The notes: generated by a model not told the origin, from the letters alone. 64,000 nucleotides of DNA from Pantoea ananatis LMG 2665 (GCF_000710035.2 NZ_JMJJ01000001.1:124001-188000), one strand, 5' to 3'; positions 36,921 to 47,777 are shown, counted from the stretch's first letter. Program-made: numbers and translations.

Positions 36921-37022
36921 TTGCCCCTGACCGGGCGCGACGGTTGCCCTGACAGCCGTTGAAACCAGCACGGGCGTAGGAGTTTTCTCCACGCCCGTGC
37001 GATCATGTTAAGGGCTAAATAA
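36921..37022 (+). ncRNA. Possible Tpke11-like RNA / hairpin between dnaK and dnaJ
   Basis: The 102-base gap contains a perfect 10-bp stem (gcacgggcgt at 36968-36977 / acgcccgtgc at 36991-37000) extended by ggag/ctcc around tttt. It has no T-run. The E. coli dnaK-dnaJ gap also holds a strong hairpin and has been listed as the Tpke11 RNA. It may be an mRNA processing or attenuation element rather than an independent RNA. Confidence 0.4.
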
Positions 37023-38168
37023 ATGGCGAAGAGTGATTACTACGAGATTTTAGGCGTCGCCAAATCTGCAGACGAGCGTGAAATCAAAAAGGCTTACAAA
37101 CGCCTGGCGATGAAACATCATCCGGACCGCAATCCCGGTGATAAAGAATCTGAAACCAAATTTAAAGAAGCGAAAGAAGCCTACGAGATTCTGACCGACC
37201 CTCAGAAGCGTGCGGCCTACGATCAGTACGGCCATGCTGCCTTTGAACAAGGTGGTATGGGCGGTGGCGGATACGGCGGCGGCGGCTTTGGCGGCGGCGG
37301 TGCAGATTTCAGCGATATCTTTGGCGACGTTTTCGGTGACATCTTTGGTGGTGGCCGCCGTCAGCGCGCAGCCCGTGGTGCAGATTTGCGCTACAACATG
37401 GAGCTGACGCTGGAAGAAGCGGTTCGCGGCGTGACCAAAGAGATCCGTATACCGACGCTGGAAGAGTGTGACGTTTGCCACGGCAGCGGTGCCAAAGCGG
37501 GCACCAAACCGCAAACCTGTTCAACCTGTCATGGTGCAGGCCAGGTACAGATGCGTCAGGGCTTCTTCACCGTACAGCAGGCTTGTCCGACCTGTCACGG
37601 TCGCGGCTCGGTGATTAAAGATCCGTGCAATGCCTGTCACGGGCACGGTCGCGTAGAGAAATCGAAAACCCTGTCGGTAAAAATTCCTGCCGGTGTGGAT
37701 ACGGGCGACCGTATTCGTCTGAGCGGCGAAGGTGAAGCCGGTGAGCAGGGCGCACCTGCGGGCGATCTGTACGTGCAGGTGTCGGTGAAAAAACACCCGA
37801 TCTTCGAGCGTGAAGAGAACAACCTCTACTGCGAAGTACCGATTAACTTCGCGATGGCCGCCCTGGGTGGCGAGATTGAAGTGCCGACGCTGGACGGTCG
37901 CGTGAAGCTGAAAGTCCCGGCAGAAACCCAGACCGGCAAGCTGTTCCGCATGCGCGGGCGTGGTGTGAAGTCGGTGCGCGGCGGTGCGGTAGGCGATCTG
38001 CTGTGTCGTGTGGTGGTGGAAACGCCAGTCAGCCTGAACGACAAGCAGAAAGCGTTGCTGCGTGAGCTGGAAGAGAGCTTTGGTGGGCCCAGCGGCGAGC
38101 ATAACAGTCCGCGCTCCAAAAGCTTCTTCGACGGCGTGAAGAAATTCTTCGACGACCTGACGCGTTAA
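37023..38168 (+). CDS. dnaJ: Chaperone Hsp40 DnaJ
   Basis: A 381-residue class-A J protein. The J domain (residues 1-70) has the HPD motif in [11 protein letters not shown] Gly/Phe region follows ([14 protein letters not shown]), then four zinc-binding CxxCxGxG repeats ([32 protein letters not shown]) and the C-terminal substrate-binding domain. It stimulates DnaK ATPase and delivers clients. Co-transcribed with dnaK. Confidence 0.98.
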   Translation: MAKSDYYEILGVAKSADEREIKKAYKRLAMKHHPDRNPGDKESETKFKEAKEAYEILTDPQKRAAYDQYGHAAFEQGGMGGGGYGGGGFGGGGADFSDIFGDVFGDIFGGGRRQRAARGADLRYNMELTLEEAVRGVTKEIRIPTLEECDVCHGSGAKAGTKPQTCSTCHGAGQVQMRQGFFTVQQACPTCHGRGSVIKDPCNACHGHGRVEKSKTLSVKIPAGVDTGDRIRLSGEGEAGEQGAPAGDLYVQVSVKKHPIFEREENNLYCEVPINFAMAALGGEIEVPTLDGRVKLKVPAETQTGKLFRMRGRGVKSVRGGAVGDLLCRVVVETPVSLNDKQKALLRELEESFGGPSGEHNSPRSKSFFDGVKKFFDDLTR

Positions 38169-38194
38169 TCGCGTTACTGACGTCAGACCCGATG

Positions 38195-38225
38195 AAAGCG
38201 GAGAGGAAACTCTCCGCTTTTTTTT
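38195..38225 (+). terminator. dnaKJ terminator
   Basis: A perfect 10-bp stem, aaagcggaga / tctccgcttt, with loop ggaaac, runs into a T-tract of eight. It starts 26 bases after the dnaJ stop. Confidence 0.93.
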
Positions 38226-38430
38226 GCGTCCTGCACTGCTGAAACGGTTTCTGGCACAGACCAGCTCTGCACCTTTCACGGCTATCCGGTTCTCCCGTCG
38301 GGTTATCATTCGCGGGCTGTTGTAGCCAAAAGTCTAACGTAATGTAAAAGCGACTAAATAAGCTTTTTATCAGGTTCGTTGAATCGTTACACTGCTCAGC
38401 ATTCTGTATTACGCTCAGGAGGAGTGCATT

Positions 38431-39609
38431 TTGTCAAAACCTCGTCGAATTAAGCATTTACTGAAAAGTTTTATTGAGAGCGATGCCAGCAACGGCATGG
38501 TGCTCATTCTGGCTGCGGTCGTCGCTATGATCCTCGCCAATGGCGCTTCCACCGCCCAGGGCTACCAGGCTTTGCTGGATACACCGGTACAGATTCGCTT
38601 CGGCGAACTGGATATCAGTAAAAATCTGCTTCTATGGATCAACGACGCCCTGATGGCACTGTTCTTCCTGCTGATTGGTCTGGAAGTGAAGCGCGAGCTG
38701 ATCTCAGGCGAACTCGCCAGCCGCGATCGGGCCATCTTTCCGGTGATTGCCGCGTTAGGGGGAATGGCGGCACCGGCACTGGTGTTTTTGCTGTTTAACC
38801 ACGGTGATGAGATTGCCCGAAATGGCTGGGCGATCCCCACCGCGACGGATATCGCGTTTGCGCTCGGAGTCCTTGCCCTGCTTGGCAGCCGTGTGCCGAC
38901 CGCCCTGAAGGTATTCCTGATGGCGCTGGCGATTATTGATGACCTGGGTGCCATCGTGATCATCGCGCTGTTTTACACCAGCGATCTGTCTGTGATGTCT
39001 CTGAGCGTGGCGGCAGGCGCTATCGTGGTGCTGGCGGTGCTGAACCGCTGTAACGTGCGGAATATCGCCATCTATATGCTGGTCGGTATGGTGCTGTGGA
39101 CGGCCGTGCTGAAATCGGGCGTCCATGCTACGCTGGCGGGCGTGATCGTGGGCTTCTTTGTCCCGCTGGAAGAGAAAGACGGCCATTCGCCTGCGGAACA
39201 TCTGGCACACGGATTAATGCCGTGGGTGAACTGGCTGATTCTGCCGCTGTTTGCCTTTGCTAACGCTGGCATTTCGCTGACGGGCATCACCTTTGGCGAC
39301 GTGCTGTCGCCAGAGCCGCTGGGCATCATCCTGGGCCTGTTAATCGGTAAGCCGCTAGGGATTACGCTGTTTTGCTGGCTGGCGGTGAAGCTGAGGCTGG
39401 CAGCCTTGCCGAGCGGCACGACTATTCGCGATATCATGGCGATTGGCGTGCTGTGCGGTATTGGCTTTACCATGTCGATATTTATCAGTTCGCTGGCCTT
39501 TGACGCTGCCCACGAGCAGTTAGTGACGTTCTCTAAGCTGGGTATCCTCAGCGGTTCGTTGCTTTCCGCCGTTCTGGGTTACACCTTATTGCGAATCAAG
39601 CTGCGATAA
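38431..39609 (+). CDS. nhaA: Na+/H+ antiporter NhaA
   Basis: A 392-residue, 12-helix antiporter that expels Na+ in exchange for 2 H+, for salt and alkaline-pH tolerance. The ion-binding aspartates lie in [13 protein letters not shown] (the D163/D164 pair of E. coli), with [17 protein letters not shown] before them. The start is TTG at 38431, behind a strong caggaggag ribosome binding site (E. coli nhaA also lacks AUG). The activator gene nhaR, adjacent in E. coli, is absent. Confidence 0.95.
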   Translation: MSKPRRIKHLLKSFIESDASNGMVLILAAVVAMILANGASTAQGYQALLDTPVQIRFGELDISKNLLLWINDALMALFFLLIGLEVKRELISGELASRDRAIFPVIAALGGMAAPALVFLLFNHGDEIARNGWAIPTATDIAFALGVLALLGSRVPTALKVFLMALAIIDDLGAIVIIALFYTSDLSVMSLSVAAGAIVVLAVLNRCNVRNIAIYMLVGMVLWTAVLKSGVHATLAGVIVGFFVPLEEKDGHSPAEHLAHGLMPWVNWLILPLFAFANAGISLTGITFGDVLSPEPLGIILGLLIGKPLGITLFCWLAVKLRLAALPSGTTIRDIMAIGVLCGIGFTMSIFISSLAFDAAHEQLVTFSKLGILSGSLLSAVLGYTLLRIKLR

Positions 39610-39614
39610 AAATC

Positions 39615-39651
39615 CATTGCTGCAACACGTTCATCCGGTGTTGCAGCAATG
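39615..39651. terminator. Long hairpin after nhaA
   Basis: cattgctgcaacac / gtgttgcagcaatg, a perfect 14-bp stem with a 9-base loop, starts six bases past the nhaA stop. A T-rich run follows only on the minus-strand side (gattttta), so it may stop transcription arriving from either direction. Confidence 0.65.
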
Positions 39652-39662
39652 CTGTTTCCTGT

Positions 39663-39686
39663 CTCAACATCTCAACATCTCAATAT
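39663..39686. repeat. 8-bp tandem repeat
   Basis: ctcaacat occurs twice, followed by ctcaatat. Three units head to tail, the third differing by one base. Non-coding; no function apparent. Confidence 0.6.
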
Positions 39687-39975
39687 GGCCTGTGACCCAC
39701 GATGACATTGCGCGTTGACTGGCTGTTATCGCGTTTCTCTGCGGCCGGTCTGAACTCGCAAGGACGCCGTGATTGACCTTCTCTGTTCACCCTGGACCTG
39801 ATAACCCGACGGAGGGCTCGTGAGAGAGGCTGTCCGGAGCGCTACGAGCCTGAACCTGGGGCAGCATTGTTCGGCAGGTTGAGAGCAGTGCAGAGGCGGT
39901 GGGTTGTCTGGCAGGGCAGGGCTGGAAGATAAAGTCAGGAAGAGACAGTCGCCTGGCGGCGCTAAACAGCAGGCA

Positions 39976-40000
39976 TAAAAAAACCGGCTTAGCGCCGGTT
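39976..40000 (-). terminator. rpsT terminator
   Basis: On the minus strand, a 7-bp stem (aaccggc / gccggtt) ends in seven T. It begins about 30 bases after the rpsT stop. Confidence 0.9.
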
Positions 40001-40029
40001 CTTTCAACAAAGCGATGAACAAATGGCGA

Positions 40030-40293
40030 TTAAGCCAGTTTGTTGATCTGTGCAGTCAGGTTTGCTTTATAACGTGCAGCTTTGTTTTTGTGGATCAGAC
40101 CTTTAGCAGCCTGACGGTCCACAATTGGTTGCATTTCATTAAATGCGTTCTGCGCAGCAGCTTTGTCGCCTGAAGCGATCGCCGCGTATACTTTCTTAAC
40201 GAAGGTACGCATCATAGAGCGACGGCTTGCGTTATGCTTGCGACGTTTCTCAGATGTTACGGCACGTTTCTTAGCTGATTTGATATTAGCCAA
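40030..40293 (-). CDS. rpsT: 30S ribosomal protein S20
   Basis: An 87-residue S20 ([20 protein letters not shown] at the N-terminus, rich in Lys/Arg/Ala), binding 16S rRNA in the small subunit. The frame is open to an ATG at 40326, but the real start is TTG at 40293. It gives the exact S20 length, has gggag seven bases upstream, and matches the UUG start of E. coli rpsT, which is used in autogenous translational control. Confidence 0.96.
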   Translation of the reverse strand: MANIKSAKKRAVTSEKRRKHNASRRSMMRTFVKKVYAAIASGDKAAAQNAFNEMQPIVDRQAAKGLIHKNKAARYKANLTAQINKLA

Positions 40294-40610
40294 GGTCCAA
40301 CTCCCAAATATGTTCGATAGAGACAAATCAAAGGCCGAGGACTATGCCTTTTGGACCTTCTGTTGTCAATGGATTTGTGCAAATAAGCGTCGTTTACAAG
40401 TGATAACCTGTATGACACTCGGTTACGTATTTGATGGCGCAAGATTCTACCAGCTTCCGCTCCCTGAATACAGTATTTCGCAACAAAATTCTCTCAGCGG
40501 CTTTGCAAGGCAGTAAATACGGCCTGTAACGCATGAAAGGCGTGTTCACGGGTTAACCTTGGCGGCTTTCGAGGGTATAATCCGCCGATTTCCACCGGTT
40601 TGAGTCAGCC
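40294..40610. other. Divergent promoter region of rpsT and ribF
   Basis: 317 bases with no gene. The left part is the rpsT leader and promoter region. The right part carries a good -10 hexamer for ribF (40576-40581). No FMN riboswitch fold is apparent. Confidence 0.55.
40576..40581 (+). promoter_or_regulatory. Candidate -10 element for ribF-ileS operon
   Basis: A perfect tataat 29 bases before the ribF ATG. No well-spaced -35 was found, so the promoter may depend on another element. Confidence 0.45.
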
Positions 40611-41537
40611 ATGAAGTTTATCCGCGGTATTCATAATCTTAACGCGCAGCATCACGGCTGCGTTTTGACCATTGGTAATTTCGATGGTGTGCACCGCGGT
40701 CATCAGGCGCTGATGGGGCGGTTGCTGGAAGAGGGACGGAAACGTAACCTGCCAGTGATGGTGATGGTGTTTGAACCCCAGCCGCTTGAACTGTTTGCGG
40801 GCGAAAGCGCACCCGCCAGGCTCACTCGCTTGCGAGAGAAGCTAAAATATCTGGCAGAAATCGGCGTGGACTCCGTGCTGTGCGTGCGTTTTGACCATCG
40901 CTTTGCCGCGTTGTCGGCGCAGAGTTTTATCAGCGAACTGCTGGTGAACAAGCTGGGCGTGAACTATCTTGCCGTCGGGGATGATTTCCGCTTTGGCGCT
41001 GGTCGCCAGGGGGATTTCCTGCTATTACAGAAAGCCGGCGCCCAGTATGGCTTTGATGTGGTCAGCACAGAAACCTTTTGTGACAGCGGTAAGCGCATCA
41101 GCAGCACGGCGGTGCGTCAGGCACTGGCCGAGGACAACTTAGCGCTGGCGCAGTCGCTGCTGGGCCATCCTTTCAGTATCTCTGGGCGCGTCGTGCACGG
41201 TGATGCACTCGGACGTACGCTGGGGTTCCCTACGGCTAATCTTCCTTTACGCCGCTGCGTGTCGCCGGTTAAAGGCGTTTATGCGGTGGAAGTCCATGGG
41301 CTGGGGCCACAACCCCTGCCTGGCGTTGCCAATATCGGCACCCGCCCGACGGTAAAAGGTTTGCGCCAACAGCTTGAAGTTCACCTGTTGGACATCAATA
41401 TGGATCTCTATGGTCGCCACATTGATGTGGTGTTGAAGCAGAAAATACGAAACGAGCAGCGCTTTGCTTCACTGGATGCGTTGAAAGAGCAAATTGCGAA
41501 AGATACGGTAACGGCCCGACAATTTTTTGGTCTGTAA
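40611..41537 (+). CDS. ribF: Bifunctional riboflavin kinase / FAD synthetase
   Basis: A 308-residue enzyme making FMN from riboflavin and FAD from FMN. The N-terminal nucleotidyltransferase half has TIGNFDGVHRGHQALMGRL and SSTAVRQAL. The C-terminal riboflavin kinase half (from about residue 185) has GRTLGFPTANLPL and GVANIGTRPTV. First gene of the ribF-ileS-lspA-fkpB-ispH operon. Confidence 0.97.
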   Translation: MKFIRGIHNLNAQHHGCVLTIGNFDGVHRGHQALMGRLLEEGRKRNLPVMVMVFEPQPLELFAGESAPARLTRLREKLKYLAEIGVDSVLCVRFDHRFAALSAQSFISELLVNKLGVNYLAVGDDFRFGAGRQGDFLLLQKAGAQYGFDVVSTETFCDSGKRISSTAVRQALAEDNLALAQSLLGHPFSISGRVVHGDALGRTLGFPTANLPLRRCVSPVKGVYAVEVHGLGPQPLPGVANIGTRPTVKGLRQQLEVHLLDINMDLYGRHIDVVLKQKIRNEQRFASLDALKEQIAKDTVTARQFFGL

Positions 41538-41566
41538 CCTGAGCGAAAAACGGAATCGAGAATCTG

Positions 41567-44386
41567 ATGAGTGACTATAAATCAACCCTGAATTTGCCGG
41601 AAACGGGGTTCCCCATGCGTGGCGATCTGGCCAAGCGCGAACCGGGAATGCTGCAACGTTGGTATGATGACAACCTGTACGGCATCATCCGCGAAGCCAA
41701 GAAAGGGAAAAAAACCTTTATCCTGCATGATGGCCCTCCTTATGCGAACGGCAGCATTCATATTGGTCACTCTGTTAACAAGATTCTGAAAGACATTATT
41801 GTGAAGTCTAAAGGCATGGCAGGTTACGACTCGCCGTATGTGCCAGGCTGGGACTGTCACGGTTTGCCTATCGAGCATAAAGTTGAGCAGATGATCGGCA
41901 AGCCGGGCGAAAAAGTCAGCGCCGCCGAATTCCGCGCCGCCTGCCGTCAGTATGCCGCCGAACAGGTTGAAGGGCAGAAAGCCGACTTTATTCGCCTGGG
42001 CGTGCTGGGCGACTGGGATCGTCCTTACCTCACCATGGACTTCACCACCGAAGCCAATATCATCCGTGCGCTGGGTAAAATCATCGGCAATGGCCACTTG
42101 CACAAAGGCGCCAAGCCGGTGCACTGGTGCATGGATTGCCGTTCTGCTCTGGCGGAAGCCGAAGTGGAATACTACGACAAAACCTCCCCCTCCATCGATG
42201 TGATGTTCAATGCCGTTGATGCGGACAGGGCGCGCGCAGCCTTCGGTGTGACCGCCTCAGAAGGCCCGGTTTCGCTGGTGATCTGGACGACCACCCCGTG
42301 GACCATTCCGGCTAACCGCGGTATTTCACTGCATCCCGAGTTCACCTATCAGCTGGTGCAGATTGCAGGACGTAGCCTGATCCTGGCAAAAGATCTGGTT
42401 GAGAGCGTCATGAAACGCGCGGGCGTCAGCGACTGGACCGTGCTGGGCGAATGTCAGGGCGCGGCCCTGGAATTGCAGCTGTTCCAGCATCCTCTGCTTG
42501 AGCAGATCCAGTCCAAAGTCGTATTAGGTGAGCACGTCACGCTGGATGCCGGTACGGGGGCTGTTCATACCGCGCCAGGCCACGGCCCGGATGACTACGT
42601 GATTGGTCAGAAATATGGTCTGGAAACGGCTAACCCGGTCGGCCCTGATGGTGCCTACCTGCCGGGTACGTATCCGGGACTCGACGGCGTTAACGTCTTT
42701 AAAGCCAATGATATGATCGTTGAGCTGCTGAAAGAGAAAGGCGCATTGCTGCACGTTGAAAAACTGCTGCACAGCTACCCACACTGCTGGCGCCATAAAA
42801 CCCCGATTATCTTCCGTGCCACGCCGCAGTGGTTTATCAGCATGGATCAGAAAGGCCTGCGTGCTCAGTCATTGCAGGAGATCAAAGGCGTGCAGTGGAT
42901 CCCGGACTGGGGTCAGGCGCGCATTGAGTCCATGGTTGCCAACCGGCCTGACTGGTGTATTTCCCGCCAGCGTACCTGGGGCGTGCCAATGGCGCTGTTC
43001 GTACACAAAGAAACCGAAGCCCTGCATCCGGATACCCTGGCGCTGATGGAAAAAGTGGCGCAGCGCGTTGAACAGGATGGCATCCAGGCATGGTGGGATC
43101 TCGATCCGCGCGATCTGATGGGCGACGATGCTGACCACTACGTGAAGGTGCCGGACACGCTGGACGTCTGGTTTGACTCAGGTTCCACCAGCTATTCGGT
43201 CGTGGATGCCCGCCCGGAATTTGGTGGCAATACACCGGATATGTATCTGGAAGGTTCCGATCAGCATCGTGGCTGGTTTATGTCGTCGCTGATGATCTCG
43301 ACCGCGATGAAAGGCAAAGCGCCTTATCGCCAGGTACTGACGCACGGCTTTACCGTCGATGGTCAGGGCCGCAAGATGTCCAAATCCATCGGCAATACCG
43401 TTGCACCCCAGGATGTCATGGACAAGCTGGGTGCGGACATTCTGCGCCTGTGGGTTGCTTCTACCGATTACTCGGGTGAGATGGCGGTATCCGATGAAAT
43501 TCTGAAACGCTCTGCGGATGCCTATCGTCGTATTCGTAACACCGCGCGCTTCCTGTTAGCCAACCTGAGCGGCTTTAACCCGGCCACCGATCTGGTTAAA
43601 CCGGAAGAGATGGTGGTGGTCGATCGCTGGGCGGTGGGACGTGCGCAGGCGGCGCAGGCGGATATCATCGCCTCTTACGAGCACTACGATTTCCACGAAG
43701 TGATTCAGCGCCTGATGCAGTTCTGCTCCATCGAGATGGGCTCCTTCTACCTGGATATCATTAAAGATCGTCAGTACACCGCGAAAGGCGACAGCCTGGC
43801 CCGCCGTAGCTGCCAGTCAGCGCTGTGGCACATTGTTGAAGCGCTGGTACGCTGGATGGCACCGATCATGTCTTTCACGGCCGACGAAATCTGGGGCTAT
43901 CTGCCAGGCGATCGGGCGAAGTATGTCTTCACTGAAGAGTGGTATACCGGCCTGTTTGGTCTGCCAGAAAACGAAGCGCTGAACGATGCGTACTGGGCAG
44001 AACTGCTGAAAGTACGCGGTGAAGTGAACAAGGTGATCGAGCAGGCGCGTAGCGACAAACGTATCGGTGGCGCGCTGGAAGCGTCCGTTACTCTGTATGC
44101 CGACGCGGACCTGGCGACGAAACTGCAGGCGTTAGGTAACGAACTGCGTTTTGTGCTGTTGACCTCCGGTGCTCAGGTCGCTGATTACGCAGAGGCAGAG
44201 GCTGAAGCGCAGCAGAGCGAACTGGTAAAAGGGCTGAAAATCGGCCTGCATAAGGCAGAAGGCGAGAAATGCCCGCGCTGCTGGCACTACACGACTGACG
44301 TCGGTCAGAATCCGGAGCACGCTGCGGTGTGCGGTCGCTGTTACACCAACGTAGCCGGCAACGGCGAAGAGCGTAAGTTTGCCTGA
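41567..44386 (+). CDS. ileS: Isoleucyl-tRNA synthetase
   Basis: A 939-residue class Ia synthetase. The HIGH motif is in [17 protein letters not shown] near residue 57; the editing (CP1) domain includes [26 protein letters not shown] lies near residue 602; and a C-terminal zinc finger has CPRCWHY and CGRC. This is the eubacterial type, normally sensitive to mupirocin. Its stop overlaps the lspA start by one base. Confidence 0.98.
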   Translation: MSDYKSTLNLPETGFPMRGDLAKREPGMLQRWYDDNLYGIIREAKKGKKTFILHDGPPYANGSIHIGHSVNKILKDIIVKSKGMAGYDSPYVPGWDCHGLPIEHKVEQMIGKPGEKVSAAEFRAACRQYAAEQVEGQKADFIRLGVLGDWDRPYLTMDFTTEANIIRALGKIIGNGHLHKGAKPVHWCMDCRSALAEAEVEYYDKTSPSIDVMFNAVDADRARAAFGVTASEGPVSLVIWTTTPWTIPANRGISLHPEFTYQLVQIAGRSLILAKDLVESVMKRAGVSDWTVLGECQGAALELQLFQHPLLEQIQSKVVLGEHVTLDAGTGAVHTAPGHGPDDYVIGQKYGLETANPVGPDGAYLPGTYPGLDGVNVFKANDMIVELLKEKGALLHVEKLLHSYPHCWRHKTPIIFRATPQWFISMDQKGLRAQSLQEIKGVQWIPDWGQARIESMVANRPDWCISRQRTWGVPMALFVHKETEALHPDTLALMEKVAQRVEQDGIQAWWDLDPRDLMGDDADHYVKVPDTLDVWFDSGSTSYSVVDARPEFGGNTPDMYLEGSDQHRGWFMSSLMISTAMKGKAPYRQVLTHGFTVDGQGRKMSKSIGNTVAPQDVMDKLGADILRLWVASTDYSGEMAVSDEILKRSADAYRRIRNTARFLLANLSGFNPATDLVKPEEMVVVDRWAVGRAQAAQADIIASYEHYDFHEVIQRLMQFCSIEMGSFYLDIIKDRQYTAKGDSLARRSCQSALWHIVEALVRWMAPIMSFTADEIWGYLPGDRAKYVFTEEWYTGLFGLPENEALNDAYWAELLKVRGEVNKVIEQARSDKRIGGALEASVTLYADADLATKLQALGNELRFVLLTSGAQVADYAEAEAEAQQSELVKGLKIGLHKAEGEKCPRCWHYTTDVGQNPEHAAVCGRCYTNVAGNGEERKFA

Positions 44387-44889
44387 TGAGTAGACCTGTT
44401 TTCTCCACCGGATTGCGCTGGCTGTGGCTGGTGCTGGTTGTTATCGTTGTTGATTTCGTCAGCAAGCAGTGGGTCATGAACAACATGATGCTGCATGAAA
44501 CGCAGCCGCTGATGCCGTTCCTTAACCTGTTCTATGCGCATAACTATGGCGCGGCGTTCAGCTTCCTCGCGGATAAAGGCGGCTGGCAGCGCTGGTTCTT
44601 TGCCGGCATTGCCCTGGCGATCGTGGTGTCGTTACTGGTCATGATGTACCGCAACAGCGCCAGTCAGAAGATCGCCAATATCGCCTATGCCTTAATCATT
44701 GGCGGCGCAGTGGGCAATCTGTTTGACCGTTCATATCATGGCTTTGTGGTAGATTTTATCGATTTCTACGTCGGTAACTGGCACTTTGCTACATTTAATA
44801 TCGCTGACTGCGGCATCTGTATCGGGGCCGCGTTGGTGGTGCTGGAGGGCTTTTTCAATCCTTCCAGCAAGCAGGTTAAAAAAGGGTAA
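44386..44889 (+). CDS. lspA: Lipoprotein signal peptidase (SPase II)
   Basis: A 167-residue, four-helix inner-membrane aspartyl protease that removes signal peptides from prolipoproteins. Catalytic aspartates lie in [27 protein letters not shown] is near the N-terminus. Translationally coupled to ileS. Confidence 0.97.
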   Translation: MSRPVFSTGLRWLWLVLVVIVVDFVSKQWVMNNMMLHETQPLMPFLNLFYAHNYGAAFSFLADKGGWQRWFFAGIALAIVVSLLVMMYRNSASQKIANIAYALIIGGAVGNLFDRSYHGFVVDFIDFYVGNWHFATFNIADCGICIGAALVVLEGFFNPSSKQVKKG

Positions 44890-44892
44890 ACC

Positions 44893-45363
44893 ATGACTGA
44901 GTCTGTACAGGGCGACAGCGCGGTATTGTTGCATTTCGTCATGAAGCTGGAAGACGGCTCAGTGGCGGAATCCACTCGTGCCAACGGTAAACCTGCGCTG
45001 TTTCGTCTCGGCGACGGTAGCCTGTCCGGCGCGCTGGAGCAGGCACTGTTGGGATTGACGCCGGGTGAAAAACATCAATTCACGCTGGCACCAGAAGACG
45101 CGTTTGGTAGCGTCAGCCCCGATCTTATCCAGTACTTTTCCCGCCGTGATTTTATTGACACGGGAGAGCCTGAGATTGGCGCCATCATGCTGTTTACCGG
45201 AATGGGCGGTAGTGAAATGCCGGGCGTGATTCGGGAAATTTCCGGTGATTCAATCACCGTGGATTTTAACCATCCGCTGGCAGGCCACCGCGTTCAGTTT
45301 GATATTGAAGTGCTGGATATCGATCCGGTACTGGAGGCGAACAATGCAAATTCTGCTGGCTAA
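44893..45363 (+). CDS. fkpB: FKBP-type peptidyl-prolyl isomerase FkpB (SlpA)
   Basis: A 156-residue SlyD-like FKBP that speeds proline isomerisation and acts as a ribosome-associated chaperone. Motifs: [38 protein letters not shown] and [18 protein letters not shown]. It runs several residues longer than E. coli FkpB at the C-terminus ([11 protein letters not shown]), so its end overlaps the ispH start by 20 bases. Confidence 0.95.
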   Translation: MTESVQGDSAVLLHFVMKLEDGSVAESTRANGKPALFRLGDGSLSGALEQALLGLTPGEKHQFTLAPEDAFGSVSPDLIQYFSRRDFIDTGEPEIGAIMLFTGMGGSEMPGVIREISGDSITVDFNHPLAGHRVQFDIEVLDIDPVLEANNANSAG

Positions 45364-46294
45364 TCCACGGGGTTTTTGTGCAGGTGTAGATCGTGCCATC
45401 AGCATTGTTGAAAACGCACTAACGCTGTTTGGTGCGCCGGTGTACGTCCGGCACGAAGTGGTTCATAACCGCTACGTGGTGGACAGCCTGCGCCAGCGCG
45501 GCGCGATCTTTATTGAGCAGATCGCGGAAGTGCCTGATGGCGCTATCCTGATTTTCTCTGCCCACGGCGTCTCGCAGGCGGTACGCAATGAAGCAAAAGG
45601 GCGTGATCTCACCGTCTTTGATGCCACCTGCCCGCTGGTGACCAAGGTGCATATGGAAGTGGCCCGCGCCAGCCGTCGGGGTGAAGAATCGGTACTGATT
45701 GGCCACGCGGGCCATCCAGAAGTGGAAGGCACCATGGGGCAGTACAATAACCCTAAAGGTGGGATGTACCTGGTGGAGTCGCCGGAGGACGTCTGGAAGC
45801 TGGACGTTAAAGATGACAACCGCCTGTCCTTTATGACCCAGACGACGCTGTCGGTGGATGACACGTCGGAAGTGATTGATGCGCTGCGCGCTCGCTTCCC
45901 GAAAATCGTGGGCCCACGTAAAGATGATATTTGTTATGCCACCACCAACCGTCAGGAAGCCGTACGGGCGATGGCCGAGCAGGCCGATGTGGTACTGGTA
46001 GTCGGATCGAAAAACTCCTCTAACTCCAATCGCCTGGCCGAACTGGCCCAGCGCATGGGCAAAGCGGCGTATCTGATTGATGATGCGGCGGACATTCAGC
46101 CTGAGTGGGTGGTTTCTGTCGATTGTGTTGGCGTAACGGCGGGCGCTTCGGCTCCCGATATTCTGGTTCAGAACGTGATTAGTCGCCTGCAGGCCTTGGG
46201 CGGTGGTGAAGCGAGAGTGCTGGAAGGGCGGGAAGAAAACATTGTGTTTGAAGTGCCCAAAGAGTTGCGGGTTGATGTCCGCAACGTGCAGTAA
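45344..46294 (+). CDS. ispH: 4-hydroxy-3-methylbut-2-enyl diphosphate reductase IspH
   Basis: A 316-residue [4Fe-4S] enzyme, the last step of the MEP isoprenoid pathway. Cluster cysteines lie in GFCAGVDRA (C12), DATCPLVTK and [11 protein letters not shown]. The ATG at 45344 ([10 protein letters not shown]) gives the standard length and lies inside the end of fkpB; a longer open frame from 45245 is rejected. Followed by a terminator. Confidence 0.97.
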   Translation: MQILLANPRGFCAGVDRAISIVENALTLFGAPVYVRHEVVHNRYVVDSLRQRGAIFIEQIAEVPDGAILIFSAHGVSQAVRNEAKGRDLTVFDATCPLVTKVHMEVARASRRGEESVLIGHAGHPEVEGTMGQYNNPKGGMYLVESPEDVWKLDVKDDNRLSFMTQTTLSVDDTSEVIDALRARFPKIVGPRKDDICYATTNRQEAVRAMAEQADVVLVVGSKNSSNSNRLAELAQRMGKAAYLIDDAADIQPEWVVSVDCVGVTAGASAPDILVQNVISRLQALGGGEARVLEGREENIVFEVPKELRVDVRNVQ

Positions 46295-46314
46295 TCCGCA
46301 CACGTTAAGCAATG

Positions 46315-46341
46315 AAAAGGCCGACTCTGTTCGGCCTTTTT
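46315..46341 (+). terminator. ribF-ispH operon terminator
   Basis: A perfect 10-bp stem, aaaaggccga / tcggcctttt, with loop ctctgt and a T-tract of five, lies 20 bases after the ispH stop. Confidence 0.9.
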
Positions 46342-46498
46342 GCTTTTCAGACCGGGCGGCGGCGGCGGAAATTGCTTTTACTGATAATCCGCCCCACCTG
46401 GCATAAAAATTCTTATTATCCCCGAGAAAGAGTGGCGCAGTTGTTATCTCATGGTTAACCTGATTGCGCTTGCATGCATAGATTTGTTTTAGGAATGA

Positions 46499-47320
<822 letters not shown>

Positions 47321-47372
47321 TGAGTTTTACCTGTGTGATGTGGTGATTTCAATCGCTAATAACTTGATTGAG

Positions 47373-47402
47373 AAGGGCAATTTTTTAATTGCCCTTAATT
47401 TT
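47373..47402 (+). terminator. dapB terminator
   Basis: A perfect 10-bp stem, aagggcaatt / aattgccctt, with loop tttt and then aatttt, begins about 50 bases after the dapB stop. Confidence 0.7.
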
Positions 47403-47484
47403 ATCTAGAAAATAGTCACTTTGACCTGTTTTTTCATTGTGATGAATGAAAGTCGGGTTTTTGTTCCTTTCGCTTCTCAGTAAA

Positions 47485-47520
47485 CCTGCTAATTTTGACC
47501 ATTTGGTCAAAATTAGCAGG
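47485..47520. promoter_or_regulatory. RutR operator inside a 36-bp perfect palindrome
   Basis: cctgctaattttgacca-tt-tggtcaaaattagcagg: 17-base arms without mismatch. The central 16 bases (47495-47510), ttgaccatttggtcaa, are the RutR consensus TTGACCAnnTGGTCAA. RutR senses uracil/thymine and activates carAB P1 in E. coli. The centre lies about 185 bases before the predicted P1 start. Confidence 0.85.
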
Positions 47521-47551
47521 TGGTTTTCCCGGAATAAACATCGACTGCGAT

Positions 47552-47567
47552 CGGCAAACGTTTATTC
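47552..47567. promoter_or_regulatory. PurR-like operator upstream of carA P1
   Basis: cggcaaacgtttattc keeps the core gcaaacgttt of the PurR consensus ACGCAAACGTTTGCGT (10 of 16 positions by hand count). The right arm is poor. Its centre is about 128 bases before the predicted P1 start. Confidence 0.55.
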
Positions 47568-47651
47568 GGCTGTGTTTACCCCTGTTTTTAACGCTTATCC
47601 TCTTCATTTTCGCTCTGAGCCTGAAAAGATGTTAAAAATGTTGCTTCAGGG

Positions 47652-47680
47652 TGGACAAGTATCAGGACGATCATTAGAAT
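47652..47680 (+). promoter_or_regulatory. Candidate carA promoter P1
   Basis: tggaca-17-tagaat, close to the sigma-70 consensus. The predicted start near 47687 leaves a leader of about 100 bases. Confidence 0.65.
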
Positions 47681-47723
47681 GCGCGCAATTTGCCAAAAAT
47701 TGACCACTCAGGCAGTTTTTGCA

Positions 47724-47777
47724 TTGATTCAGATCACTATTTTGAATTAATATGCAGATATTGTGACTGTTTATTCC
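47724..47777 (+). promoter_or_regulatory. carA promoter P2 with paired ARG boxes
   Basis: A promoter ttgatt-18-taatat (47724-47753) is overlapped by ARG box 1, tgaattaatatgca (47743-47756; 11 of 14 matches to TGAATAATTATTCA). ARG box 2 is tgactgtttattcc (47764-47777; 10 of 14). The boxes are exactly 21 bases apart start to start, the spacing an ArgR hexamer needs. Confidence 0.8.

Larger units (their letters stand above)
39610..40029. other. Non-coding region between nhaA and rpsT
   Basis: 420 bases with no supported gene. It contains a strong hairpin at 39615-39651 (14-bp arms), a short tandem repeat at 39663-39686, a GC-rich stretch of about 290 bases I cannot explain, and the rpsT terminator at 39976-40000. 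In E. coli nhaR lies here; I see no recognisable nhaR remnant. Confidence 0.55.

Noticed and set aside
37521..38309. 262-codon open frame opposite dnaJ
   Set aside because: Antisense to a certain gene, covers its terminator, low-complexity composition, no homology recognised.
39726..40022. 98-codon open frame on the minus strand between nhaA and rpsT
   Set aside because: It would include the rpsT terminator, is rich in Pro/Ser/Arg without domain features, and has no ribosome binding site.
40294..40326. ATG start for rpsT 11 codons upstream
   Set aside because: S20 length and ribosome binding site position both point to the TTG at 40293.
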